From positions 1 through 47,253 of the forward strand of contig JAGKVE010000011.1 in the NCBI GenBank assembly GCA_021152555.1: a stretch of 47,253 nucleotides of DNA. The letters are read 5' to 3'. How positions within the stretch are numbered: position 1 is the first letter of the stretch; every line of letters begins with the position of its first letter. The notes below the pieces were generated by a model. The model saw only the letters and a list, made by a program, of their open reading frames with translations, was not told the origin of the DNA and did not search any database. Shown here one piece after another: positions 25,219 to 34,186 of this stretch. A program made the translations under genes and the position numbers. Source of the stretch: Bacteroidia bacterium. Its GTDB lineage: Bacteria; Bacteroidota; Bacteroidia; Bacteroidales; Paludibacteraceae.

Positions 25219-27813
25219 TTATTCTTGATTTTCGTTGTTGTTTTCACCATTCTCATCATTGAGCGACTCTGCCGCGCTCATTTCACCAGTCTCTTCTTCC
25301 TCCTCTTTCGGAACGATACATCCGCTGACGAGACTGTCGTTGCGTTTCTGGAGTTCAATCAGTTTGACACCTTGTGCGGCGCGGCCGGTCTGACGGATTG
25401 TCGATATATCCATTCGGATGGCTGTTCCGCTCTTTGTCATCAGCATCAAATCGTCTTCATCGGTTACGGCCTCTATTCCGACCAGATGACCGGTCTTGTC
25501 CGTTATCTCGATGGTCTTGACGCCCTTGCCGCCGCGGTTGGTAACGCGGTATATCGGATTGCCTTCCTCGTCATCTACAGGAGTACGTTTACCGAATCCG
25601 TTCTCGGAAATAACGAGAATAGTCTTGTCTGTTCCTTTCTCTACACAAACCGTGCCAATCACGCGATCCTGGCCGTCATTTTCCAAAGTAATTGCTTTCA
25701 CACCGCTTGCGCCACGACCCATCGGACGGACGCCTGCCTCGTTGAAACGAACCACTTTGCCGTTGTACGAAGCCACTAACATCTCGCTCTGACCGTCAGT
25801 CAGCGTTACGCCGATCAGCTCATCGCCGTCACGCAAACCAAGCGCAATGATTCCGTTCGCACGGGGACGGCTGTATGCCTCTAACGTCGTCTTTTTCATC
25901 AAGCCGTTCTTAGTGATGAAAATGAGGAAGTGGTTCTCTACATACTCTTGATCGTTCAGACCCTTCACGTTGAGACAGGTACGCACTTTGTCGCCCTTCT
26001 GCAGGTTGATCATATTTTGGATAGCGCGGCCTTTCGACTGTTTGTTGCCTTCCGGCAGTTCATATACTTTCTGCCAGTACAGACGACCCATCTCCGTGAA
26101 GAACATCATCGTCGAGTGCATTGATGCCTGATATACTTTCTCGATAAAATCCTGATCGCGCGCACTGCCGGCTTTTGAACCGATACCGCCGCGGGTCTGC
26201 TGGCGGAAATCAGCCAGAGGAGTGCGTTTGATATAACCGAGGTGCGAGATTGTGATTACCATCTCGTCATCAGCGTACATATCTTCAGGATTGAACTCGG
26301 TTGCCATCTTAACAATCTTCGTGCGGCGCTCGTCACCGTATTTGTCTTTGATTTCCACAAGTTCGGCGTTGATAACGTCGTAACGCAGTTCTTCGCTTGC
26401 CAGCAGTTCGTTGAGGTGCGCAATAAGTTTCTCGATTTCTTCGTACTCGGCTTTCAACTCGTCAATACGCAGACCCGTCAACGCGCTCAAACGCATATCC
26501 ACAATCGCCTTCGACTGCAGGTTGTCGAGGTTGAAACGTTTCTCCAGGTTTGCTTGGGCATCTGCCGGAGTACGGCTCGCACGGATGATACGGACCACCT
26601 CGTCAATGTTATCAACAGCGATGATCAAGCCTTCCAAGATATGCGCCTTCTCCTCTGCCTTGCGTAACTCAAAACGTGTACGGCGGGTTACAACATCCAT
26701 GCGGTGCTCGATGAAGTTACCGATCAACTGCTTGAGGTTCAGCAGCATCGGACGGCCTTTCACTAACGCGATATTGTTTACCGCAAAGCTTGACTGCAGC
26801 GCCGTGAACTTATATAGTTTGTTCAGTACGACTTGTGCGTTAGCATCACGTTTTACCTCTACTACGATACGGATGTCGCGCTTGGAGTGGTCGTTGATAT
26901 CGGCGATGCCTTCTATCTTCTTGTCGTTAACCAGTTCGGCTATGTATTTGACGAGGTCGCTCTTCACTACGCCATATGGCAGTTCGGTAATCACAATGCG
27001 CTCGCGGCCGTTGTCATCGGTCTCGATGTCGGCGTTCGAACGGATGATGATTCGGCCGCGGCCTGTCTCAAATGCGTCACGGACGCCTTGATAGCCGTAG
27101 ATAGTACCGCCGGTCGGGAAATCCGGAGCTTTGACATACTCCATCAATTCCTCTACACTTATCTCCTCTACGCTCGCATCGTGCATGCGCGCCTTTATAT
27201 TATCAATGTACGCGCAGCAGCCGTCAATCACTTCGCTCAGGTTATGGGTTGGCATGTTCGTTGCCATACCTACGGCAATACCGCTCGCTCCGTTGACCAG
27301 CAGGTTCGGGAAACGGCAGGGTAATACAACCGGCTCCTTCAAACTGTCGTCGAAGTTGTTCTGCATATCTACGGTATCTTTGTCGATATCGCGAAGCATC
27401 TCTTCGGCTAACTTGCTCAAACGGGCCTCCGTATAACGCATAGCCGCAGCACCGTCGCCGTCCACCGAACCGAAGTTACCTTGACCGTCAACCAGGCAGT
27501 AACGCATTGCCCAGGGTTGAGCCATACGGACAAGTGTTCCGTAGATTGAGCTGTCACCATGCGGGTGGTACTTACCCATCACCTCACCTACAATACGTGC
27601 ACTCTTCTTCGTCGGTTTGTCACTCGTGTTGCCTAACTCGTTCATTCCGAATAGTACACGGCGGTGAACTGGCTTGAAACCGTCACGCACATCTGGCAGC
27701 GCACGGCTCACAATCACACTCATCGAGTAGTCTATATACGAGGACTTCATTTCCTCGTCTATCTTCACTGGGATAATGTGATCATTCTTAATCAAATCGT
27801 TGTTTTCTTCCAT
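25219..27813 (-). CDS. gyrA: DNA gyrase subunit A
   Basis: Type II topoisomerase subunit that breaks and rejoins DNA, acting with GyrB. The start is followed by MKSSYIDYSMSVIVSRALPDVRDGFKPVHRR. The catalytic Tyr is in AAMRYTEARLS, and the quinolone region reads HPHGDSSIYGTLVRMAQPW. The C-terminal half has the six-bladed pinwheel. The GyrA box appears as QTRGGIGSKA, so gyrase rather than topoisomerase IV is favoured. The tail is acidic and Asn-rich (NDENGENNNENQE). Length 864 is normal. It leads the second minus-strand block. Confidence 0.96.
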   Translation of the reverse strand: MEENNDLIKNDHIIPVKIDEEMKSSYIDYSMSVIVSRALPDVRDGFKPVHRRVLFGMNELGNTSDKPTKKSARIVGEVMGKYHPHGDSSIYGTLVRMAQPWAMRYCLVDGQGNFGSVDGDGAAAMRYTEARLSKLAEEMLRDIDKDTVDMQNNFDDSLKEPVVLPCRFPNLLVNGASGIAVGMATNMPTHNLSEVIDGCCAYIDNIKARMHDASVEEISVEELMEYVKAPDFPTGGTIYGYQGVRDAFETGRGRIIIRSNADIETDDNGRERIVITELPYGVVKSDLVKYIAELVNDKKIEGIADINDHSKRDIRIVVEVKRDANAQVVLNKLYKFTALQSSFAVNNIALVKGRPMLLNLKQLIGNFIEHRMDVVTRRTRFELRKAEEKAHILEGLIIAVDNIDEVVRIIRASRTPADAQANLEKRFNLDNLQSKAIVDMRLSALTGLRIDELKAEYEEIEKLIAHLNELLASEELRYDVINAELVEIKDKYGDERRTKIVKMATEFNPEDMYADDEMVITISHLGYIKRTPLADFRQQTRGGIGSKAGSARDQDFIEKVYQASMHSTMMFFTEMGRLYWQKVYELPEGNKQSKGRAIQNMINLQKGDKVRTCLNVKGLNDQEYVENHFLIFITKNGLMKKTTLEAYSRPRANGIIALGLRDGDELIGVTLTDGQSEMLVASYNGKVVRFNEAGVRPMGRGASGVKAITLENDGQDRVIGTVCVEKGTDKTILVISENGFGKRTPVDDEEGNPIYRVTNRGGKGVKTIEITDKTGHLVGIEAVTDEDDLMLMTKSGTAIRMDISTIRQTGRAAQGVKLIELQKRNDSLVSGCIVPKEEEEETGEMSAAESLNDENGENNNENQE

Positions 27814-27862
27814 TAGTTATTGTATTTTATTATCTTTATTTGCGATTCCACACATTTTGCGC

Positions 27863-27896
27863 TGCAAAATTACAATAAATTTTCGACATACGCAAA
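27863..27896 (-). promoter_or_regulatory. Bacteroidota-type promoter of gyrA
   Basis: On the minus strand TTTG (27893-27896), a 20-base spacer with CGTATGTCGAAAA, and TAATTTTG (27865-27872). It lies about 50 bases upstream of the gyrA start. The surrounding 27814-27960 is very AT-rich with runs of T. Confidence 0.8.
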
Positions 27897-28065
27897 TTTT
27901 TTTTGCATTTTTTTTGCATTTTTGTTTCTTTTCGACATCCCCTCGGTAGAAAACAGAAATGCGCTTAAATCGCAAATAAATGCCCTTTATACACGTTTCT
28001 GTTCTTCTCTCGCACGCGACTACGCACGAACATAATCGGAACACTCTTCAAAAAGTAATCATTTC

Positions 28066-28197
28066 GTATTCGAACCTTTATCGAGGGCATATCGAGGTTT
28101 TATCGCACTTTTTTTTCTAAGTGTGTTCGAACCGTTTTCGAGCCGTTTTCGAGTCAATATCGAGTCAATATCGAGTCAATATCGAGCCGTTATCGGG
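28066..28197. repeat. 11-bp periodic array between gyrA and tRNA-Glu
   Basis: Two blocks. At 28073-28105 there are three 11-base units ending in ATCG (AACCTTTATCG, AGGGCATATCG, AGGTTTTATCG); the first 21 bases from 28066 equal 17460-17480. At 28132-28197 there are six contiguous 11-base units: CCGTTTTCGAG twice, TCAATATCGAG three times, and CCGTTATCGGG. The rest of the 525-base gap (27814-28338) holds only AT-rich DNA, the two divergent promoters and no credible gene. Confidence 0.92.
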
Positions 28198-28268
28198 AGA
28201 TAATCGCGTCCCCGTCATATGTGTTTTCAAAAAAAATGCACACTTTTTTTCATTTTTTTTCAAAATTA

Positions 28269-28300
28269 TTTGGTCATGTCAAAAAAAAGCAGTACTTTTG
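28269..28300 (+). promoter_or_regulatory. Bacteroidota-type promoter of tRNA-Glu
   Basis: TTTG (28269-28272), 20 bases including CATGTCAAAAA, and TACTTTTG (28293-28300). It lies about 39 bases upstream of the mature tRNA. Confidence 0.85.
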
Positions 28301-28338
28301 CACTCGCTTTTGAAAGGAAGCTGTATTGAAACAACCTT

Positions 28339-28414
28339 GGTGCTATCGTCTAGTGGCCTAGGACAACGGCCTCTCACGCCGTAAACCCCGGTTCGAGTCC
28401 GGGTAGCACTACCA
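28339..28414 (+). tRNA. tRNA-Glu (anticodon CTC)
   Basis: A 76-base cloverleaf with encoded CCA. The acceptor arm GGTGCTA pairs with TAGCACT (G1-U72 wobble, as usual for this tRNA). The anticodon stem ACGGC/GCCGT encloses the 7-base loop CTCTCAC, giving anticodon CTC. The T arm is CCCGG-TTCGAGT-CCGGG. It decodes GAG. Confidence 0.96.
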
Positions 28415-28415
28415 A

Positions 28416-28439
28416 AGAGCGCACTTAGCGCTCTTTTTT
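28416..28439 (+). terminator. Intrinsic terminator of tRNA-Glu
   Basis: AGAGCGC (28416-28422) and GCGCTCT (28428-28434) form a perfect 7-bp stem with loop ACTTA, followed by a run of T to 28439. The uvrA start codon lies only 4 bases later, so uvrA needs either readthrough or a promoter not recognised here. Confidence 0.9.
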
Positions 28440-28442
28440 CAA

Positions 28443-31085
28443 ATGAAAAAGGACGAAGGACACATACAAGTTATTGGTGCAAGGGTGCATAACCTCAAGA
28501 ATATCAACGTGTCCATGCCCCGGAAACGGCTTACGGTTATTACCGGTTTGAGCGGATCGGGAAAGTCCTCGCTCGCTTTCGATACTATTTTTGCAGAAGG
28601 GCAACGACGTTATATGGAGACGTTTTCTTCATACGCGCGCGGATTTATAGGACAAATGCAGCGGCCCGATGTCGATAAAATAACAGGACTCAGCCCTGTC
28701 ATTTCAATTGACCAGAAAACTACATCCAAGAACCCGCGGTCAACGGTCGGTACCGTAACGGAAGTGTACGATTTCCTGCGTTTGCTCTACGCGCGGGCAG
28801 GTGAAGCCTATTCATACCTGTCCGGCAAAAAAATGGTGCATTATACCGATGAACAGATTATAGACCTCATCGTTCATGAGTATGCAGGAAAGAAAATCCT
28901 CCTTCTCGCCCCCCTGGTCAATAATAGAAAAGGACACTACAAAGAGTTGTTTGAAACAATCCGCAAGAAAGGCTTTGTCAACGTCCGCGTCGACGGAGAA
29001 GTACAGGAGATTGTTCCCGGTATGAAACTCGACCGGTATAAAACGCACTCCATCGAAGTGGTGGTGGACCGTCTAAAACCGAAAGCGGACAGCACGGAGG
29101 AAGACTTGCATCGTTTACGCCAATCCGTGGACAAAGCAATGACGCAAGGGAACGGGATTATGATGATCGGCGAATTTACGCAAAATAACCAATCATCAAC
29201 CTCCAATCACCAATCACCAATCAGATTTCTTTCAAGAAATCTCATGTGCCCGGAGAGGGGGCTTAGCTATCAGGAACCAGCGCCGCACACTTTCTCGTTC
29301 AACAGCCCGTCCGGATGGTGTCCTTGTTGCAAAGGGCTCGGACGTATCAAGGCCGACAGCCAGGAGAATATCCTCAATAGTGAAGTGGATGCCGCCATCC
29401 AGGCGGACAACTGGTACGAACAACTGATTGCCATGACCGCCGAACCTACGGAAGAGACCGAGAACGAGGAACAGGAGGCATGGATTGAATGCCCCGAGTG
29501 TCAAGGAAAACGGCTCAACAAAGAGGCGCTCAGTTACCGCGTAGGGCCCTATTCGATACATGACCTCGCGAGTATGGACATTGATGTCCTGCTCAAGACA
29601 CTTGAGGAATTGCCTCCGGCGCTATCGGATAAGCAACGCGCCATCGCCGAACCTATCCTCAAAGAAATCTGTGCACGGCTCCGCTTTATGCAGTCGGTCG
29701 GGTTGAGTTACCTCAGTCTCAACCGCAGTAGTGAGAGCCTCTCCGGCGGAGAGAGCCAGCGTATCCGGCTCGCAACGCAAATAGGCAGCCGGCTGGTCAA
29801 CGTACTGTACATACTGGACGAGCCGTCTATCGGCTTGCACCAACGGGATAACCAACGCCTTATTAACAGTCTCAAGGAACTGCGCGATATGGGGAACTCC
29901 GTCATCGTTGTCGAGCACGACGAAGAGATGATGAGACAGGCGGACTGGATTGTTGACATAGGTCCTAAAGCCGGACGGTTGGGCGGCAATGTGCTGTTCA
30001 GCGGAACGCCCGAAGACCTCCTCAAAACGGACACGCTCACCGCACAGTATTTGAATGGCAAACAGTCCGTCGTTATATCGGACTGTCAAAATGCCGGAAT
30101 ACCGGAAAAATGGATTAAACTGTCCGGATGTACGGGAAATAATCTCAAGAACGTGACGGTTCGTATTCCGCTTGGCAAGATGGTCTGTGTGACGGGAGTC
30201 AGTGGCTCGGGCAAGTCTTCGCTCATCAACCAGACGCTCTACCCTATCCTCAGCCAACGGTTCTATCGTTCCAAACAACAACCTCTGCCGTATAAGGCTA
30301 TTGACGGGCTGAAATATATTGACAAGGTCATTAACGTCAACCAGTCGCCCATCGGCCGCACGCCGCGTTCCAATCCCGCCACGTATACCAACGTCTTCAA
30401 TGACATACGCGACCTCTTTGCACAACTCCCGGAATCCAAGATTAGAGGATGGAAAGCGGGGCGTTTCTCGTTCAACGCGAAAGGAGGACGGTGTGAGGAA
30501 TGTATGGGTAACGGCTACAAAACCATCCAGATGCACTTCATGCCCGATGTCTATGTGCCATGCGAAGCGTGCGGCGGACAACGGTATAACAGGGTGACGC
30601 TCGAGGTCCGTTGGAAAGGCAAATCTATCGCCGACGTGCTTGATATGACCGTCAACCAGGCGGTCGAGTTTTTTGAGCCGCAGCCGAGAATACTGCGCAA
30701 AATAAAAACCATTCAGGATGTCGGACTTGGTTATATCAAACTCGGACAGGCATCCACATCACTCTCCGGAGGTGAGAGCCAGCGTATCAAACTCGCTACC
30801 GAACTGTCACGGCCTTCTACCGGCAAGACGCTTTATATACTTGATGAACCCACTACGGGACTCCATTTTGAGGACATACGCGTGTTGCTCGGAGTGCTGA
30901 AAAAACTCGTGGATAAAGGAAACACCGTCATCATCATTGAGCATAACACGGACGTCATACGTGCGTGTGACTGGATTATTGATATGGGACCCGAAGGAGG
31001 ACGCGGGGGAGGTACGGTCGTTGCAGAAGGAACCATTGAGGACATCCGCAAAAACAAAAAATCCATTACCGGAAACTTTATATGA
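28443..31085 (+). CDS. uvrA: Excinuclease ABC subunit A
   Basis: DNA-damage-recognition ATPase of nucleotide excision repair. It has two ABC modules: Walker A GLSGSGKSSLAFDT (about 34-47) and GVSGSGKSSLIN (about 585-596), and two LSGGESQRI/LYILDEP(S/T)xGLH signatures. Zinc-type motifs are present (CPCCKGLG, ECPECQGKRL, CEECMGNGYKTIQMHF...CEACGGQRY), but the first pair reads MCPERG, so one Cys differs from the E. coli CPxC pattern. At 880 residues it is shorter than most. A stutter-derived insert, NNQSSTSNHQSPI (about 250-262), precedes that site. The stop overlaps the antiporter start (ATGA). Confidence 0.95.
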   Translation: MKKDEGHIQVIGARVHNLKNINVSMPRKRLTVITGLSGSGKSSLAFDTIFAEGQRRYMETFSSYARGFIGQMQRPDVDKITGLSPVISIDQKTTSKNPRSTVGTVTEVYDFLRLLYARAGEAYSYLSGKKMVHYTDEQIIDLIVHEYAGKKILLLAPLVNNRKGHYKELFETIRKKGFVNVRVDGEVQEIVPGMKLDRYKTHSIEVVVDRLKPKADSTEEDLHRLRQSVDKAMTQGNGIMMIGEFTQNNQSSTSNHQSPIRFLSRNLMCPERGLSYQEPAPHTFSFNSPSGWCPCCKGLGRIKADSQENILNSEVDAAIQADNWYEQLIAMTAEPTEETENEEQEAWIECPECQGKRLNKEALSYRVGPYSIHDLASMDIDVLLKTLEELPPALSDKQRAIAEPILKEICARLRFMQSVGLSYLSLNRSSESLSGGESQRIRLATQIGSRLVNVLYILDEPSIGLHQRDNQRLINSLKELRDMGNSVIVVEHDEEMMRQADWIVDIGPKAGRLGGNVLFSGTPEDLLKTDTLTAQYLNGKQSVVISDCQNAGIPEKWIKLSGCTGNNLKNVTVRIPLGKMVCVTGVSGSGKSSLINQTLYPILSQRFYRSKQQPLPYKAIDGLKYIDKVINVNQSPIGRTPRSNPATYTNVFNDIRDLFAQLPESKIRGWKAGRFSFNAKGGRCEECMGNGYKTIQMHFMPDVYVPCEACGGQRYNRVTLEVRWKGKSIADVLDMTVNQAVEFFEPQPRILRKIKTIQDVGLGYIKLGQASTSLSGGESQRIKLATELSRPSTGKTLYILDEPTTGLHFEDIRVLLGVLKKLVDKGNTVIIIEHNTDVIRACDWIIDMGPEGGRGGGTVVAEGTIEDIRKNKKSITGNFI

Positions 31086-32944
31086 TTACCAATCCGCTTG
31101 CCATTATTGCCCTCGTCCTCGCCACTATTCTGATAGTGCCGATGGTCTGCCGCAAAATTCGTATTCCGAGTATTGTGGGATTTATCCTTGTGGGTATTAT
31201 CGTCGGGCAGAACGGGTTGAATCTTCTTAGTGGCGGATCGGCTATTCAGACGCTCGGTAAGATTGGAATGCTTTATATCATGTTGCAGGCGGGTATCGAA
31301 GTGGATGTCAATGACTTCCGCCAGCAGCGTAGTCATGCTGTCGTATTCGGGTTATACTCTTTCTTCTTTCCCTTTATCTTAGGTATTCTCACGAGCCGTC
31401 TTTTAGGATTCAACTGGGTAACCAGTACGTTGATGGGAGCCATGTATGGCAGCCATACGCTGATGACATACCCCATCGTGAACCGCTACGGCGTACAGAA
31501 GAACGCAGCGGTCAATATTGCCATCGGAGGCACGATGCTCTCTATCTCCTTAGCCTTACTCGTTCTCGCTGTCCTCAAAAGCAATTTTATTTATAAAGAT
31601 GCACTTACTACCTGGGGGCTGATTGGACGTGTGGCACTGGCTATTACATTGATAATGATTGTCTTCCCGTGGTTGACCAAATGGTTCTTCAAACGAAATT
31701 CTGACCCCACCAACGGGTTCCTCATCGTCATGACACTCATGGTCTTCTCCGCGTGGATGGCTGACTGGGCTGGGCTCGAAAGTATTTTAGGTGCGTTCGT
31801 TTGCGGAGTCGCGCTCAATAAACTCGTACCGAACCTCAGCCCCGTTATGCAGAGAATCAATTTCGTGGGGAACAACCTCTTCGTCCCGCTTTTCCTGCTC
31901 GGCGTGGGAATGATGATTGATATCTCACTCCTGTGGGAAGGATGGGCTACAATCATCATCGCACTGGTCATGATTGCTACCAAGATGGCTGGTAAATGGC
32001 TGGCGGCATGGCTGACACAAAAGAATTTCGGACTGCAGAACCCGGAACGGCAAGTCATGTTCGGTCTTACACACGCTACCGCGGCTGGAACGCTGGCTAT
32101 CGTCACTATCGGATACGAAACAAGTATCTTCAACGCAGAGATTCTCAATGCTGCGGTACTAATGATTTTGGTGCTGTGTATTTCGGCGTCATTCATAACC
32201 GAGTATGCGGCGAAACAACTCGCTTTGCAGGAAGAAGCACGGCTCGAAGCCGACAAGATGGACGACTCCTGGTTACTGATGACCGTCGGAGAAAATCGCC
32301 ACTACGAACTGCGCGAACTAAGCGAACTCAGCGAACTGCATGCTCCTCAGTTCGCGGCGGAAAGCGATTGGACTGAGGCTCATACGCTCGTCAACAACAC
32401 CCCGAAAGCCGCTATCATTTACCACCCCAACCAACCGCTCAATACAATCTCCAGACTTTTAGTCGCCGTCCCGAGATACGCTGAAAAAGAACATGATTTC
32501 ATCTCTTGTTTCGGGCTTGTACGGCGGCTCAGCAGCCAAATCGGGGCAAAGGTCGTCTTCTACACCAACGAGGAGACACAACGCGCGCTGCAGGCTTTCT
32601 GCCGGAGAAAAGGAAAGCACCTCCGGGCCTCGTACCGGGAAATGGAGAACTGGGAAGACGTCCTTATGATTGCCAAGCAGATGAGGCAGGACGATATGGT
32701 CATCATGATTAATGCACGGCCCTCAACGCCCTCTTACAACCCGCTCTTTGAACAGGTGCCGGACATGTTGCTCCGGTTCTTTAGCACGCATAGTTATATG
32801 CTTGTTTATCCCGAACAGGCGACTGGGGCTGACCTGCCAGACCTCCTCACCGGAGACAACACACAGGCAAGCCGCACGTGGAAAATCATCAGTGCAACAA
32901 AGCGGCTCATCCTCCGTCTCATCGACAAACTCCAAAAAGGCTAA
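31082..32944 (+). CDS. CPA2-type cation/proton antiporter
   Basis: A 620-residue membrane protein of the Kef/NapA-like monovalent cation:proton antiporter-2 family. Twelve or so hydrophobic segments span 1-380 (VGFILVGIIVGQNGLNLL, GILTSRLLGFNWVTSTLMGAMYGSHTLMTYPIV, ESILGAFVCGVALNKLVPNLS, NLFVPLFLLGVGMMIDI). A cytoplasmic tail of about 230 residues has a universal-stress-like look (LLVAVPRYAEKEHDFISCFGLVRRLSSQIGAKVVFYTNEE). The ion is unknown. A short in-frame repeat encodes LRELSELSEL (about 410). It overlaps uvrA by four bases. Confidence 0.88.
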   Translation: MITNPLAIIALVLATILIVPMVCRKIRIPSIVGFILVGIIVGQNGLNLLSGGSAIQTLGKIGMLYIMLQAGIEVDVNDFRQQRSHAVVFGLYSFFFPFILGILTSRLLGFNWVTSTLMGAMYGSHTLMTYPIVNRYGVQKNAAVNIAIGGTMLSISLALLVLAVLKSNFIYKDALTTWGLIGRVALAITLIMIVFPWLTKWFFKRNSDPTNGFLIVMTLMVFSAWMADWAGLESILGAFVCGVALNKLVPNLSPVMQRINFVGNNLFVPLFLLGVGMMIDISLLWEGWATIIIALVMIATKMAGKWLAAWLTQKNFGLQNPERQVMFGLTHATAAGTLAIVTIGYETSIFNAEILNAAVLMILVLCISASFITEYAAKQLALQEEARLEADKMDDSWLLMTVGENRHYELRELSELSELHAPQFAAESDWTEAHTLVNNTPKAAIIYHPNQPLNTISRLLVAVPRYAEKEHDFISCFGLVRRLSSQIGAKVVFYTNEETQRALQAFCRRKGKHLRASYREMENWEDVLMIAKQMRQDDMVIMINARPSTPSYNPLFEQVPDMLLRFFSTHSYMLVYPEQATGADLPDLLTGDNTQASRTWKIISATKRLILRLIDKLQKG

Positions 32945-33080
32945 AAACCTCTCTTCCTTTTATGAGTGAAGAGTTCTGCTCAATCGAACGTCCGGTGGAC
33001 GGTCGCAGATTATTGCCGGCTTAAACTCTATAAACTATACCACGATTGATGACTTTGACAATATTGCCCAACTATAGAAT

Positions 33081-33965
33081 ATGACTCAGAAACAGAAAAC
33101 AGTTCTCGGCTTTGCAGCCGGAGTGGCGGCGGGTGTCTCGTACGGACTGAATCCGCTGTTCGGCAAACCGCTTTTGGACGGCGGTGTGCCGGTGTTGTCG
33201 CTCTTGTTCTTCCGTTATGCTATCTCGGCGGTGATCTTAGGGCTCTGGATGGCGTTCCGGCATGAGTCTTTCCGCGTCAACGGAAGGGAAATGCGGCTGC
33301 TGGTCGTGCTCGGCTGTCTGTTCGCCGCCAGCAGTGTCTTTCTCTTCGAGTCGTACCGGTTCATTCCTTCGGGGCTGGCAACGACCTTCGTTTATCTGTA
33401 TCCGGTCTTTGTGGCGCTTATCATGGTCGGGCTGCATGTCTATCCCAAATGGCAGGTATGGCTGTCTATAGCCGCCACGATAGCGGGAGTGGTCTTGCTC
33501 AGCTGGCCTGCCGCCGGAACAGAGATTCACTGGCTCGGCATTGTTCTTGCGGCGATGTCCGCTTTGAGTTACGCCGTTTATCTGGTGATTGTCAACCGCT
33601 CGCAGCGTATCAAACATATCTCCGAACACATGCTCACGTTCTATGGTCTGGTGGTGGGTGCCGTCGCTTTTCTGGCGTACCTGCTTGTTGACGGAACACC
33701 GGTGCTGCAAGGCATAGACACCACTTCGGACGTGCTGAATCTCATCGGTTTGGCTTTCTTCCCGACTATGATAGCCATGCTGACGATAGCCCTTTCCACG
33801 CGCCTTATCGGACCGACGAAAACGTCTGTTTTGGGCGCTTTCGAACCCGTAACGGCTATCTTGGTCGGCACGCTGGTCTTTGGCGAACCGCTGACGGTGA
33901 ACATCCTCGCCGGCATCGTCATCTGCATCGCCGCCGTCCTCTTCATGATCCTCAGCGAAAAATAA
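33081..33965 (+). CDS. EamA/DMT family transporter
   Basis: A 294-residue protein with ten hydrophobic segments and two EamA repeats, typical of drug/metabolite transporters (GVAAGVSYGLNPLFGKPLL, SLLFFRYAISAVILGLWM, IPSGLATTFVYLYPVFVALIM; second half SALSYAVYLVIVNRS, FFPTMIAMLTIALSTRLIGPTKTSVLGAFEPVTAILVGTLVFGEPL). Substrate unknown. The 136 bases upstream contain two weak hairpins (CTCTTC...GAAGAG; CGTCC...GGACG) but no clear promoter. It marks the left edge of the accessory region. Confidence 0.9.
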   Translation: MTQKQKTVLGFAAGVAAGVSYGLNPLFGKPLLDGGVPVLSLLFFRYAISAVILGLWMAFRHESFRVNGREMRLLVVLGCLFAASSVFLFESYRFIPSGLATTFVYLYPVFVALIMVGLHVYPKWQVWLSIAATIAGVVLLSWPAAGTEIHWLGIVLAAMSALSYAVYLVIVNRSQRIKHISEHMLTFYGLVVGAVAFLAYLLVDGTPVLQGIDTTSDVLNLIGLAFFPTMIAMLTIALSTRLIGPTKTSVLGAFEPVTAILVGTLVFGEPLTVNILAGIVICIAAVLFMILSEK

Positions 33966-33970
33966 GATCC

Positions 33971-34030
33971 CTCTGCCTATTCCGGCTTATTCCGGCCTAT
34001 TCCTGCCTATTCCTGCCTATTCCGGCTTAT
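33971..34030. repeat. Six 10-bp tandem units after the EamA gene
   Basis: Units of exactly 10 bp: CTCTGCCTAT, TCCGGCTTAT, TCCGGCCTAT, TCCTGCCTAT, TCCTGCCTAT, TCCGGCTTAT, and a degenerate TTCTGCAAAA reaching the next promoter. The gap 33966-34401 otherwise holds a promoter, an 11-bp triplet repeat and one candidate small ORF. Confidence 0.92.
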
Positions 34031-34044
34031 TTCTGCAAAATAAA

Positions 34045-34076
34045 TTTGCATATCTCAAAAAAAAGTTGTACCTTTG
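34045..34076 (+). promoter_or_regulatory. Bacteroidota-type promoter upstream of two small genes
   Basis: TTTG (34045-34048), 20 bases containing CATATCTCAAAAAAAA, and TACCTTTG (34069-34076). It would produce a transcript covering the 44-codon candidate ORF at 34187 and the gene at 34402, with a leader of about 320 bases for the latter. Confidence 0.85.
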
Positions 34077-34097
34077 CAGTGGTTTTTAATGCTTTTC

Positions 34098-34130
34098 CCG
34101 ACGGTCAACCGACGGTCAGCCGACAGTCAA
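34098..34130. repeat. Three 11-bp tandem units in the leader
   Basis: CCGACGGTCAA, CCGACGGTCAG and CCGACAGTCAA follow each other exactly. They are located about 15 bases after the expected transcription start of the 34045 promoter, so they would be part of the RNA leader. Confidence 0.9.
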
Positions 34131-34186
34131 CTATAACGTATAAACTCCAACAAAAAGTATTACTCGTGCGACGATTTGATTTGACA

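Noticed and set aside
25218..25259. 14-codon N-terminal extension of the TPR protein
   Set aside because: It overlaps gyrA and would bury the signal peptide; ATG 25217 is the natural start.
29622..30581. 319-codon open frame antisense to uvrA
   Set aside because: Shadow of the second half of uvrA, no domain recognised.
32945..33080. Gene or RNA between the antiporter and the EamA transporter
   Set aside because: Only two weak hairpins without a good T-run; no ORF or RNA signature could be supported.
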